This document shows, one piece after another, positions 50,368 to 58,514 of a stretch of 64,000 nt of DNA. Origin of the DNA: Paractinoplanes abujensis (lineage in GTDB: Bacteria > Actinomycetota > Actinomycetes > Mycobacteriales > Micromonosporaceae); contig NZ_JACHMF010000001.1 in NCBI RefSeq assembly GCF_014204895.1, positions 6,324,001-6,388,000 of the forward strand, written 5' to 3'. A model generated the notes under the pieces. That model did no database searches. It was not told where the DNA came from and saw only the letters and a list, made by a program, of their open reading frames with translations. Positions within the stretch are counted from its first letter, which is position 1, and each line of letters begins with the position of its first letter. Position numbers and translations under genes: made by a program.

Positions 50368-50403
50368 GCCGGGCCGGGTGGTTCCCTGACCACCCGGCCC
50401 GGC
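50368..50403 (+). terminator. Strong intra-operon hairpin
   Basis: GCCGGGCCGGGTGGT, loop tccctg, ACCACCCGGCCCGGC: 15 perfect base pairs in the 64-base gap between the GH2 stop and the ATPase gene. It has no T-run. It may attenuate read-through or protect the upstream mRNA, giving more binding protein and enzyme than membrane components. Confidence 0.75.
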
Positions 50404-50423
50404 ACCGATTGAGGAGCCACTGC

Positions 50424-51947
50424 ATGGCGTTGCTGGAAGTCGTCGACGTCTCCAAGATATTTCCGGGCGTCCGCGCCCTCGACTCGGTCTCCTTCACACT
50501 GCAACCGGGCGAGGTGCACGCGCTCGTCGGCGAGAACGGCGCCGGCAAGTCCACGTTGATCAAGGTGCTCACCGGCGTCTACAAGCCGGACGGCGGCGAG
50601 CTGAGATACCAGGACGAGGCGGTGCAGTTCGGCACCCCGATGGACGCTCAGCGGGCCGGCATCTCCACCATCTATCAGGAGGTCAACCTCGTCCCGCTGA
50701 TGAGCGTGGCGCAGAACCTCTTCCTGGGCCGCGAGCCGCGTAACGCGCTGGGGCTCATCGACCGGGGCCGGATGGACCGCGAGGCCCGCGAGGTGCTGGC
50801 CGGCTACGGCGTCACCACCGACGTCCGCCGCCAGCTGGGCACGCTCGCGCTGGGCGCGCAGCAGATGGTCGCGCTGGCCCGGGCCGTCATGATCGACGCC
50901 AAGGTCGTCATCATGGACGAGCCCACGTCGTCGCTCGAGCCGCGCGAGGTGCAGACCCTGTTCGGTGTCATCCGCGAGCTGCACGCCAAGGGCATCGGCA
51001 TCGTGTACGTCAGCCACCGCCTCGACGAGCTGTACGAGATCTGCGACGCGGTCACCATCCTGCGCGACGGCAAACTCGTGCACACCGGCAAGCTGGCCGA
51101 CCTCGAACGCATCAAGCTCGTCTCGCTGATGCTGGGCCGGGACATGGCCGAGGTCCGGCGCGAGGGCGCGACCGCGTTCTCCGGGTCGGCCACCGGCGAC
51201 GAGCAGGCCGCGCCGGTGCTGCGGGTGCGCGAGCTCAACAGTCGCCACAAGCTGCACGACGTGACCTTCGACGTGCGCCCCGGCGAGGTGGTCGGGCTGG
51301 GTGGGCTGCTGGGGGCGGGCCGCAGCGAGACCGTCAAGGCCGTCGGCGGCGCCTACCACCTGGACAGCGGCACGGTCGAGGTGGACGGCAAGGAGCTGAA
51401 GAAACCCACCCCCGTACGGGCGGTGCGGGCCGGCGTCGCCGTGCAGCCCGAGGACCGTAAGGCCGAGGGCATCGTGCCCGGCCTCTCCGTACGGGAGAAC
51501 ATCGCCCTGGCCGTACTGCCCCGCGTCTCCCGCGGCGGGTTCGTCTCCGACGCGAAGATCGACGAGATCGTCGACAAGTACATGAAGCGGCTGCGGATCA
51601 AGGCGTCCAGCCCCGACCAGGCCGTGGGTGACCTCTCCGGTGGCAACCAGCAGAAGGTGCTGCTGGCCCGGCTGCTCGCCACCGGCCCCAAGGTGCTGCT
51701 GCTCGACGAGCCGACCCGCGGCATCGACGTCGGGGCCAAGGCCGAGGTCCAGTCGCTGATCGACGAACTGGCCGCCGAGGGCCTCGGCGTGGTGCTGGTC
51801 TCGTCGGACGCGGAGGAGCTGATCGAGGGCTCGGACCGGGTGGTGGTGCTGCGCGACGGCGTGGTGGTCGGCACCCTGACCGGCGCCGAGGTCACCACCG
51901 AGGACCTGATGTCGACCATCGCAACGGAGGCCCCCCGTGAGCACTGA
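50424..51947 (+). CDS. Sugar ABC transporter ATPase, double nucleotide-binding (YtfR/RbsA type)
   Basis: This 507-residue tandem ATPase of the CUT2 family has a first half with Walker A GENGAGKSTLIKVL, Q-loop region IYQEVNLVP and Walker B VVIMDEPTSSLEP. The second half has the usual degenerate Walker A (LGGLLGAGRSETVKAV), signature LSGGNQQKVLLARLL and LLLDEPTRGIDVGAKAEV. It energises uptake through the two downstream permeases. ATG 50424 follows GAGGAG; the longer frame start at 50409 adds only five residues. The 3' end overlaps the permease start by 11 bases. Confidence 0.93.
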   Translation: MALLEVVDVSKIFPGVRALDSVSFTLQPGEVHALVGENGAGKSTLIKVLTGVYKPDGGELRYQDEAVQFGTPMDAQRAGISTIYQEVNLVPLMSVAQNLFLGREPRNALGLIDRGRMDREAREVLAGYGVTTDVRRQLGTLALGAQQMVALARAVMIDAKVVIMDEPTSSLEPREVQTLFGVIRELHAKGIGIVYVSHRLDELYEICDAVTILRDGKLVHTGKLADLERIKLVSLMLGRDMAEVRREGATAFSGSATGDEQAAPVLRVRELNSRHKLHDVTFDVRPGEVVGLGGLLGAGRSETVKAVGGAYHLDSGTVEVDGKELKKPTPVRAVRAGVAVQPEDRKAEGIVPGLSVRENIALAVLPRVSRGGFVSDAKIDEIVDKYMKRLRIKASSPDQAVGDLSGGNQQKVLLARLLATGPKVLLLDEPTRGIDVGAKAEVQSLIDELAAEGLGVVLVSSDAEELIEGSDRVVVLRDGVVVGTLTGAEVTTEDLMSTIATEAPREH

Positions 51948-52905
51948 AACGATGGCCACCCGGCCCGTCGTCGACGCGGCCAGGATCAGGGCCTGGCTGC
52001 CCAAGTACGGCGTCTACGCCGCGATCGTCCTGCTGGTCGTCTACAACATCTTCTTCACGCCGTACTTCGCGACCTGGAGCAACCTGCGCATCCAGCTGAT
52101 CCAGGTGGCGCCGATCGTGATCGTGGCGCTCGGTATGGCTCTGGTCATCGGCACCGAGGGCATCGACCTCTCGGTCGGCTCGGTGATGGCCCTGGCCGCC
52201 GCCTTCATCCCGCTCTATCTCGGGTACGGGGTGGTCGCCGCGATCCTGGTCGCCCTGCTGGCCGGGGTGGCGGTCGGCCTGATCAACGGCATCCTGGTGG
52301 CCCGGGTCGGCCTGCAACCGATCGTCGCCACACTGGCCCTGTTCGTCGGCGGGCGCGGGCTGGCCGTCGTGATCAGTGAGGGCAAGCTCGTCGACATCCG
52401 CAACGCCGACTTCCTCTACCTCGGCTCGGGCGACCTGCTCGGCATCCCGGTGCTGGTCTGGATCGCGGCGCTGATGGTGCTGGTCGTCGGGTTCGTGGTG
52501 CGCCGCACGGTCTTCGGCCGGCGGCTGCTGGCGATCGGGGGCAACCGGCCCGCCGCCGAGCTGGCCGGTCTGCCGGTCAAGCGGGTGCTGATCACCGTCT
52601 ACGTCGTCTGCGCGGTGCTCGCCTCGATCGCCGGTCTGCTCTCGGTGGCCCGCATCCAGTCCAGCGACGCGTCCTCGGTGGGCCTGCTCATCGAGCTGTC
52701 CGCGATCACCGCAGTGGTCGTCGGCGGCACCCCGCTCACCGGCGGCAAGGTGCGCGTGCTGGGCACCGTGGCCGGCGCCCTGCTCATGCAGCTCGTGATC
52801 GCCACGATGATCAAGCACAACCTGCAGCCCTCCACCACCGAGATGGTGCAGGCCGTGATCATCCTGATCGCGGTTTACGTGGCCCGAGAGAGGAAGACCC
52901 GGTGA
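51937..52905 (+). CDS. Sugar ABC transporter permease 1 (YtfT-like)
   Basis: This 322-residue CUT2 permease has about nine or ten helices and the family signature GTEGIDLSVGSVMALAAA after TM3. GRRLLAIGGNRPAAELAGLPVKRV is in the cytoplasmic ATPase-docking loop, and GGTPLTGGKVRVLGT precedes the last helices. The GTG start at 51937 overlaps the ATPase gene. It is paired with a second, distinct permease, as in E. coli ytfT-yjfF (galactofuranose) and related arabinose systems, whereas ribose systems use one permease. Confidence 0.9.
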   Translation: MSTETMATRPVVDAARIRAWLPKYGVYAAIVLLVVYNIFFTPYFATWSNLRIQLIQVAPIVIVALGMALVIGTEGIDLSVGSVMALAAAFIPLYLGYGVVAAILVALLAGVAVGLINGILVARVGLQPIVATLALFVGGRGLAVVISEGKLVDIRNADFLYLGSGDLLGIPVLVWIAALMVLVVGFVVRRTVFGRRLLAIGGNRPAAELAGLPVKRVLITVYVVCAVLASIAGLLSVARIQSSDASSVGLLIELSAITAVVVGGTPLTGGKVRVLGTVAGALLMQLVIATMIKHNLQPSTTEMVQAVIILIAVYVARERKTR

Positions 52906-53921
52906 CCATGACCAACGTCTCGGGACCGGAAACCCCGGCGATCGTCGCCGAGGACGTCCGCAAGGCCGAGCGCACCGACCGCATCGTCGGCACCGTGCAG
53001 CGGCAGGGTGCCCTGGCCGTGCTCGTCGTCGTGGTGCTGATCGCGCTCGCGACCTTCCCCAACTTCCGCAGCTTCGACAACGCGGCGACGATCCTGGTCG
53101 CGGCCGCGCCGCCGATGCTGATCGCGCTGGGCATGACCTTCGTGATCATCACGGGCGGCATCGACCTGTCGGTCGGCTCGCTCTACGTGCTCGGCGGCGT
53201 GCTGGCCGCGTGGGCCTCGCAGTACGGGGTCCTGGCCGCGTTCCTGCTGCCCCTGGCCGTGTGCGGGGCGATCGGACTGGCCAACGGGGTGATCATCGCG
53301 TACACCCGGATGGCGCCCTTCATCGTGACGCTGGCCGCCCTGCTGGGCGCGCGCGGGCTCATGCGGGCGATCAGCTCCGAGGGTTCCGAGACCTACCTGG
53401 TGCAGAGCGATGCGTTCCGCAAGCTGGGCAACGGCTCGTTCCTCGACATCGGCTACCAGGTCTGGCTGGTCGCGGCGCTGGTCCTGATCGGCATCGTGGT
53501 GCTGGCCCGCAGCCGGTTCGGCGCCTCGGTCTACGCGGTCGGCGGCAGTGAGGACGCGGCCAGCCTGATGGGCGTGCCGGTCCGCCGTACGAAGGTCTGG
53601 GTCTACGTCCTGTCCGGCCTGCTCGCCGGGCTGGCCGGGGCGATCAACGCGGCCAAGCTGGGCTCGGGCGTGACAGTGCTCGGCGTCGGCATGGAACTCG
53701 ACGCGATCGCCGCCGTGGTGATCGGCGGGACGCTGCTCACCGGTGGCGCGGGCACGATCGCCGGCACCATCGCGGGCGTGCTGCTGCTGGGCGTGATCCA
53801 AAACCTGATCAACCAGGTCGGCAACCTCAACAGCAACTGGCAGCAGGTGATCAGCGGCGCCTTCCTGGCCCTGGTCGTGGTGGTGCAGACCTACCTGGCC
53901 CGGCTCCGCAGAGTCACCTGA
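52902..53921 (+). CDS. Sugar ABC transporter permease 2 (YjfF-like)
   Basis: This 339-residue second CUT2 permease has a ~40-residue cytoplasmic N-terminus and then the helices. It shows ITGGIDLSVGSLYVLGGVLAAW, GASVYAVGGSEDAASLMGVPVRRTKV (docking loop) and IGGTLLTGGAGTIAGTIAGVLLL. GTG 52902 overlaps the previous stop by four bases; ATG 52908 is an alternative. It forms a heterodimeric channel with the first permease. It ends immediately against the convergent anti-sigma gene with no spacer. Confidence 0.9.
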   Translation: MTMTNVSGPETPAIVAEDVRKAERTDRIVGTVQRQGALAVLVVVVLIALATFPNFRSFDNAATILVAAAPPMLIALGMTFVIITGGIDLSVGSLYVLGGVLAAWASQYGVLAAFLLPLAVCGAIGLANGVIIAYTRMAPFIVTLAALLGARGLMRAISSEGSETYLVQSDAFRKLGNGSFLDIGYQVWLVAALVLIGIVVLARSRFGASVYAVGGSEDAASLMGVPVRRTKVWVYVLSGLLAGLAGAINAAKLGSGVTVLGVGMELDAIAAVVIGGTLLTGGAGTIAGTIAGVLLLGVIQNLINQVGNLNSNWQQVISGAFLALVVVVQTYLARLRRVT

Positions 53922-54632
53922 TCACTTGAGGTCGGCCGTGCCCAGCACGTGGCCGTCGTGATCCTGGACCTCTATCCGGCTGACATCGCGCAGCTGGATC
54001 GAGCTCGCCCCGATCACCTTGGCGTTGCCGCTCGGCGTGGGCCCCCACACCATTGCCTGCTCGACCAGGCCGGACGCGTTCCGGACCTGGCAGTGGAAGG
54101 GGCCCGCGCCGTGCAGCTTGCTGACGTCCAGCGCCACCGAGACCCCCCACGTCTTGGGCGTGAGCACCGCCTGGCCCGCCATGCCGCTGCCCTCGGCCGG
54201 CAGGAACCGCGCGGTCACCAGCTCGGGGCTCGGCAGCACCTGCGGCGGCCGGTCCTCCCGGTTGCCGCGCAGCACACCGAAACCGATCGCCACCGCCACC
54301 AGCACCACGGCCGCCGCGGCGAGCCAGCGGAAACCGGCCATGCGGCTCTGCCGGGACCGCTCGGCCCGCATGCGGCGCAGCAGATTGTCGATCTTGTCCT
54401 GGCTGGGGCGGGCCGACATGCTGACCGGGGCGGCCGCCACCCCCGGCTCCTCCCGATGCGCGTCGGGCAGGCGGCGCAGCAGCTCGGGCACGGCGGCCAG
54501 CCGGTCCAGCTCCTCGCGGCAACGGTCGCAGTCGCGCAGGTGGGCGTCGAGCCGTTCGGTGTCGGCCTCGTCGAGACCACCGAGCAGGTAGCCACCGAGC
54601 AGCCGGTGCAGCTCATCGTGGTCGGTGCTCAC
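53922..54632 (-). CDS. Zinc-finger anti-sigma factor
   Basis: This 236-residue single-pass membrane protein has a cytoplasmic N-terminal ZAS domain, LLGGYLLGGLDEADTERLDAHLRDCDRCREELDRL, with the H-x3-C-x2-C zinc motif (HLRDCDRC). One helix follows (FRWLAAAAVVLVAVAIGFGVL, ~100-120), then an extracytoplasmic sensor domain (~130-236, anti-sigma K-like) ending QVRNASGLVE ... VQDHDGHVLGTADLK. It holds the sigma factor encoded just upstream until a surface signal arrives. GTG 54632 overlaps the sigma stop (GTGA). Confidence 0.9.
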   Translation of the reverse strand: MSTDHDELHRLLGGYLLGGLDEADTERLDAHLRDCDRCREELDRLAAVPELLRRLPDAHREEPGVAAAPVSMSARPSQDKIDNLLRRMRAERSRQSRMAGFRWLAAAAVVLVAVAIGFGVLRGNREDRPPQVLPSPELVTARFLPAEGSGMAGQAVLTPKTWGVSVALDVSKLHGAGPFHCQVRNASGLVEQAMVWGPTPSGNAKVIGASSIQLRDVSRIEVQDHDGHVLGTADLK

Positions 54633-55186
54633 CGCAGCACCCCCATCTCCTCGAACACCGTGCGCAACGCCCGCACGGCGTAGTAGGCCCGGGACTTGAC
54701 CGTGCCCTCCGGCACCTCGAGCTGGCGGGCCGCGTCGGCCACGCTCTTCCCCTCGTAGTACATGGCCTTGACCACCGCCTGATGGTCGGCCGACAACCGC
54801 TCCAGCGCCTCGGCGACCAGCCAGCCCTCGACCATCTCGTCGACGTTGTCGGCCGACGGCATCGCGTTCACCGCGGCCTCGTCGGCGATCAGATGCGGCC
54901 GGCGCTGCTCGGCCCGCCACGCGTTGGTGACCACGTTGCGCGCGATGGTCAGCAGGTAGGAGCGGATCCGGCCCGGATCGGGGTCCAGGTGATCGATGTG
55001 TTTCCAGGCCCGCAGCAACGTCTCCTGCACGAGGTCCTCGGCGCGATGCCGGTCATGCACATAGCGCAGGACGAAGCTGAGCAGAACCGCATAGTGCTCC
55101 GTGTAGAGCGCGGTCATCAGCTCCTCGTCGGGACTTACCCGTCGCCTCATCCGCGCCCGCCTTCTCGAACTCCGGTTCGCCACCAC
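54629..55186 (-). CDS. ECF sigma factor
   Basis: This sigma-70 family extracytoplasmic-function factor (173-185 residues) has region 2 in ELMTALYTEHYAVLLSFVLRYVHDRHRAEDLVQETLLRAWKHID, with the linker residues RSYLLTIARNVVTNAWRAEQRR. Region 4 is LERLSADHQAVVKAMYYEGKSVADAARQLEVPEGTVKSRAYYAVRALR. The start is GTG 55186 or ATG 55150; the latter gives a more typical N-terminus. It is co-transcribed with its anti-sigma factor. It is divergent from nothing close, and its target promoters are unknown; the adjacent neprosin gene is a candidate. Confidence 0.92.
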   Translation of the reverse strand: MVANRSSRRRARMRRRVSPDEELMTALYTEHYAVLLSFVLRYVHDRHRAEDLVQETLLRAWKHIDHLDPDPGRIRSYLLTIARNVVTNAWRAEQRRPHLIADEAAVNAMPSADNVDEMVEGWLVAEALERLSADHQAVVKAMYYEGKSVADAARQLEVPEGTVKSRAYYAVRALRTVFEEMGVLR

Positions 55187-55280
55187 GTTCTACACCGTGA
55201 CGGTGAACTCGGTTCGATCCGGCACGCCGGGCGTTCACTCGGCTCCCGCTCGGCTGGCGTGCCTTGGGCACAATAAAGGA

Positions 55281-55315
55281 CGATGCCCGGTCCCCCTCGC
55301 CGGGACCGGGCATCG
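55281..55315 (-). terminator. Rho-independent terminator of the neprosin gene
   Basis: CGATGCCCGGTCCC, loop of seven, GGGACCGGGCATCG: a 14-base-pair stem 23 bases after the neprosin stop. On the minus strand it is followed by TCCTTTATTG, a U-rich tail. Confidence 0.8.
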
Positions 55316-55337
55316 CGTCAAACACCGCGCCAGGCGG

Positions 55338-56435
55338 TCAGCAGTCTCCCGGACCCCCGTACCGGAAAGATCTGGCTGAGATCGGCGCGATCGGATACGT
55401 CTTCTCGGCTGTGCTGCGGATGAACATGTCGACCGTCGGGCCCTCGATGAACGAGACGCTCGAAACCCGAGCCGCGTTCTCCTTGGCCGACAGGGTGCCG
55501 TTACCCATGTCGGTGCAGGTGACGGACTTCGACGCGGACGCGGCGACCTCACCGAAGACCTGAACCAGACCGGAGCGGTTGAACTTCACGCCCTGCTTGT
55601 TCCAGATCTCCTCGGGGAAATACCCGATCCACTCGGTGTCGTAGGCGACCCACCAGCCCTTGTCGTAGTACTGGATGCCGAACTTCTTGGTGACCCCGTA
55701 CGTCAGGGTGGCGCCCGGCTTGATCGCGCCGTCGGCCTGCACCCAGCCGCAGCCGTTGTAGCACTGGGGCTCCCCGTTGACCCAGTGGAAGACGAACAGG
55801 TGCGGGTCGTCGTCGCCGTTGACCACGCGGTCGACAGTCCAGCCGACCTCGACGATCTGCTTCTCGTCGGCCGACTGCAGCGCGATCTCGGCCAGCGTGT
55901 GATAGTCGTCGCGGTCGAGTTCGGGCTTGCCGATCGTGACGTTGGCGTAGACCCCGGCGGTGTCGGCGCTCTGCGAGCCGACGTTGTACATGAAGTTGAC
56001 CTTGCTTTCGGGCGCCTTGAGGCCCAACGGCTTCGGCGGCACGGCGTCGGTCGTGTCCGTCTTGAGAACGGACCTCTTGCCGGTGCGGCCCTTGGGCCCG
56101 TATTCCGGCACCGGGATCACCGACCCGTTCGCGTCGGCCGGCGCGGCGGACAGGCCCTGAGCCCGCAGCGTCCTGCTGGTGGCGCCGTTCGCGCCGCGCT
56201 TCAGTTTCCGGGGGCGTTCACCCCAGGGCAGCACGGGCGGTTCTTTGATGAGAGGCCCATCGGTCGCGTTGGGGGCGTCAGCGCCGGCCGCATCGGGGGC
56301 GTCGGCCGAGGCACTGACCTCGGGCGCGCTCTCGATCTGGTCGGCACCCGCGTTGACCGTGGAGACGACGCCGATGGCGCCGACTACGGCAATCGCAAGG
56401 CCGGCGGCCAAGAGACCGCGGCGTGACTTCAACAC
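55338..56435 (-). CDS. Secreted neprosin-domain protein
   Basis: This is a 365-residue exported protein. The N-terminus SRRGLLAAGLAIAVVGAIG is a signal with twin arginines (possibly Tat), followed by an Ala/Asp/Pro-rich linker to ~120. The C-terminal ~230 residues form a neprosin (DUF239) domain: GVYANVTIGKPEL, YHTLAEIALQS, QIVEVGWTVDR (candidate catalytic Glu), LFVFHWVNGEPQCYNGCGW, WWVAYDTEWIGYFPEEIW and VQVFGEVAAS (second Glu region). Plant neprosin is a glutamic prolyl endopeptidase; activity here is inferred. I prefer GTG 56435 (AGGACGGACAA upstream, normal signal peptide); GTG 56492 would add 19 residues. Confidence 0.82.
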   Translation of the reverse strand: MLKSRRGLLAAGLAIAVVGAIGVVSTVNAGADQIESAPEVSASADAPDAAGADAPNATDGPLIKEPPVLPWGERPRKLKRGANGATSRTLRAQGLSAAPADANGSVIPVPEYGPKGRTGKRSVLKTDTTDAVPPKPLGLKAPESKVNFMYNVGSQSADTAGVYANVTIGKPELDRDDYHTLAEIALQSADEKQIVEVGWTVDRVVNGDDDPHLFVFHWVNGEPQCYNGCGWVQADGAIKPGATLTYGVTKKFGIQYYDKGWWVAYDTEWIGYFPEEIWNKQGVKFNRSGLVQVFGEVAASASKSVTCTDMGNGTLSAKENAARVSSVSFIEGPTVDMFIRSTAEKTYPIAPISARSFRYGGPGDC

Positions 56436-56519
56436 TTGTCCGTCCTCGTTGATCGGGGGTTCGGAGGGAGCGGGCGAGGTGGCCTCCGGCACCGGTTCTC
56501 GGCGGCGACGTCACCATAT

Positions 56520-57399
56520 AGCTTTCTCAATCCCATAGCCCCTGCTCAGTTCGATTTCCGCCTTAACGGCTGAGGCGCTGAGCCGATCCGGTGACCCATC
56601 GGCGCATTTCGCTGACGGAGCGTATCGACACGACTCCGGAGGGCGTAGTCGATCAATTGCCAAGAAAGAGGCTAACCGCGCTGAGCTTCTTTCAGGTCCA
56701 CCGTAGAAGCAGGCACGCGATCATGAAGCCGAGCCTCGGGGGCGCCAATCACGCCACGCCTACCAAAGGGCGCAAATCGAACTCGCGCCGTCGTCAAATG
56801 AGAACGCGGCAGCGCGCAAATCGATCCTTGACGCAAAACCCGGGGCAAATCTCCAGGCGGTCCGCCACCCGACCCGGAGTCAGTCACGCGGGGCACAAAC
56901 GAGCGCACCGCCACGCGACACGCGCGACAGGAGACAGCCCGCCGCCGCGTGACGCTCATCGCCCGCGACACGGCGCGCCCCCGCCAGTCCGACGCACAGC
57001 GGCGCGACCAGCACCGCGAACGCCGGCGACTCCGCTTTCGCCCGGCCCGAACCCGGCAAACCCTTTGTGGACAACCCGGCTTCCCGCCTCTTCGGGAGCC
57101 GCGATCTCCATCCCGCTCGGGCGGCCCGGGGGTCCGTACGGGTTCCGTCAAGCGGCGAGGGCACGCCTTCTCCGGGTCTGCGCTGGTAAGAAGTCGCGGC
57201 GCGAAACGCCGAGCTCCTGTCGGCGGTCTCGCCGACGCCACCCGGCCCGGCGACAACACCCCGGATCATGCGTGCGGCAGGGGCAATAAGCCGTGCCGGG
57301 CCGAGCGGCCGAGCAGCGCCCAGCTAGCGACGATCAAAAGGCGAGAAAAGCTCCCACATAACGAAAGACGTTTGACGATCACACCCACAACCCGCCAGC
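56520..57399. other. Non-coding stretch of about 0.9 kb
   Basis: No frame on either strand gives a plausible protein; the longest open frames are Arg/Pro/Ser-rich and overlap on both strands. The sequence is less GC-rich in patches (for example 56740-56850 and 57335-57385) than the flanking genes. It contains upstream sequence of the neprosin gene at one end and the promoter of the leader peptide at the other (TTGACG at 57372). A small RNA or degraded gene cannot be excluded. Confidence 0.5.
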
Positions 57400-57408
57400 A
57401 TGTTGACC

Positions 57409-57489
57409 ATGCAGCGGATGGGCATCCCTCTCATCGCCGACCTGGCGATCGATCTGGCGCGCTGCGCCAGCGCCTGCTGTCCCAGCTGA
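57409..57489 (+). CDS. Polycysteine leader peptide (putative cysteine-responsive attenuator)
   Basis: This 26-codon ORF starts ATGCAGCGG and ends DLARCASACCPS, with three Cys codons in the last eight, two of them adjacent (TGC TGT), then Pro, Ser and TGA. TTGACG (57372) and CAGCAT (57396) with an 18-base spacer would place transcription start at or next to the ATG, so the mRNA would be leaderless. Leaderless short ORFs with polycysteine tracts act as cysteine-sensing attenuators in mycobacteria. Here the ORF lies 148 bases before cysteine dioxygenase and rhodanese genes, a matching context. The in-frame ATG at 57400 is an alternative start. A CGCGCC/GGCGCG hairpin follows at about 57499. Confidence 0.65.
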   Translation: MQRMGIPLIADLAIDLARCASACCPS

Positions 57490-57571
57490 CCAGCGTTTCC
57501 GCGCCCCTACGGCGCGTGCATGACCCTGATCGGCTGACTTCCCGCCCCTAACTGTGCGAGTTCCGTTACCC

Positions 57572-57601
57572 TGGACAGCATTGTGGCGGTAAACCTATAG
57601 G
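57572..57601 (+). promoter_or_regulatory. Candidate promoter of the cysteine dioxygenase operon
   Basis: TGGACA (57572-57577), 18 bases, TATAGG (57596-57601), 35 bases before the GTG start. CCTAT/ATAGG (57594-57610) also forms a small inverted repeat with a seven-base centre overlapping the -10. If used, it would bypass the leader peptide. Confidence 0.55.
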
Positions 57602-57636
57602 ACTGATAGGCAATGTATGCAAACGGAGGAGCTCCC

Positions 57637-58110
57637 GTGACCGCCGTCGACACCCGTCTCGACCACCTCGCCATCGCCGGCCGTTTCGCCGCCGCGCCCG
57701 ACGAGTGGCCGGTCGCGCCCCGGTACAACCCGGTCGACCGCTGGTATCACCGCCTGCACGTGGCCGACGACCACGAGGTGTGGCTGCTGACCTGGCTGCC
57801 CGGCCAGGGCACCGAGTGGCACGACCACGGCGGCTCGGCCGGCGCGTTCCACGTCTTCAGCGGCTCGCTCACCGAGGACACGGTGGCCGTCACGCCGGGC
57901 CACGCGCCCCGGGTGACGTCGCGTGAGCTGGGCGAGGGGGCCGGCCGCCGGTTCGGCACCCACCACGTCCACCGCATGACCAACCGGTCACCGCGGCCCG
58001 CGGTCAGCGTGCACGTGTACGGCCCGGCCCTGACCACGATGACCAAATACCGCATCGGGGCGGCGAGCCTCGAGGTGCTCGAGGTCGAACGGGCCGGCGC
58101 GCAATGGTGA
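57637..58110 (+). CDS. Cysteine dioxygenase
   Basis: This 157-residue cupin is an iron enzyme that oxidises L-cysteine to cysteine sulfinate with O2. The metal-binding motif is WLPGQGTEWHDHGGSAGAFHVFSGSLTE (two His in HDH), and the third His lies in GTHHVHRM. YGPALTTMTKY at the end carries the Tyr region of bacterial enzymes. GTG 57637 follows GGAGG by six bases; ATG 57613 upstream is less likely. Its stop overlaps the rhodanese start. The leader peptide upstream suggests that its expression responds to cysteine. Confidence 0.9.
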   Translation: MTAVDTRLDHLAIAGRFAAAPDEWPVAPRYNPVDRWYHRLHVADDHEVWLLTWLPGQGTEWHDHGGSAGAFHVFSGSLTEDTVAVTPGHAPRVTSRELGEGAGRRFGTHHVHRMTNRSPRPAVSVHVYGPALTTMTKYRIGAASLEVLEVERAGAQW

Positions 58111-58514
58111 CCGTGGCCCCGCCCGGCTCGCTGGGCATCGACGAGATCCTGGCCAACGCCCGCAGCCGGCTGACCCGGGTGGGCCCGGCCGAGACGGCGG
58201 CCGCGATGGCTCGCGGGGCGGTCCTGGTCGACATCCGCCCGGCCGCCCAGCGGGCCCAGTTCGGCGAGATCCCGGGCGCCGTGATCATCGAACGCAACGT
58301 GCTGGAGTGGCGGCTCGACCCGCGCAGCGACGCCCGGCTGCCCTTCGCCGACAGCTACGCACTCGAGGTGATCGTGACGTGCCAGGAGGGCTACACGAGC
58401 AGCCTGGCCGCGGTGGCCCTGCAAGACCTGGGCCTGGCCCGGGCCACCGACCTCGTGGGCGGCTTCGCCGCGTGGCGTGACGCCGGACTGCCCACGATTG
58501 CCGGCCCGGCCTAA
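58104..58514 (+). CDS. Single-domain rhodanese (sulfurtransferase)
   Basis: This 136-residue rhodanese domain protein shows VLVDIRPAAQRAQFGEIPGAVIIERNVLEWRLDP and the active-site loop VTCQEGYTSSLAA with catalytic Cys (C-x-x-G-Y-x-S). LVGGFAAWRDAGLP closes the fold. It probably handles sulfane sulfur or thiosulfate from cysteine breakdown, matching the upstream cysteine dioxygenase, with which it overlaps by seven bases (ATG 58104, or GTG 58107). It converges with the exporter gene, ends overlapping by four bases. Confidence 0.9.
   Translation: MVTVAPPGSLGIDEILANARSRLTRVGPAETAAAMARGAVLVDIRPAAQRAQFGEIPGAVIIERNVLEWRLDPRSDARLPFADSYALEVIVTCQEGYTSSLAAVALQDLGLARATDLVGGFAAWRDAGLPTIAGPA

Noticed and set aside
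56591..57289. Open frame of 232 codons on the + strand
   Set aside because: Arg/Pro/Ser-rich composition, no codon-position GC pattern, other long frames overlap it on both strands, and no ribosome site.
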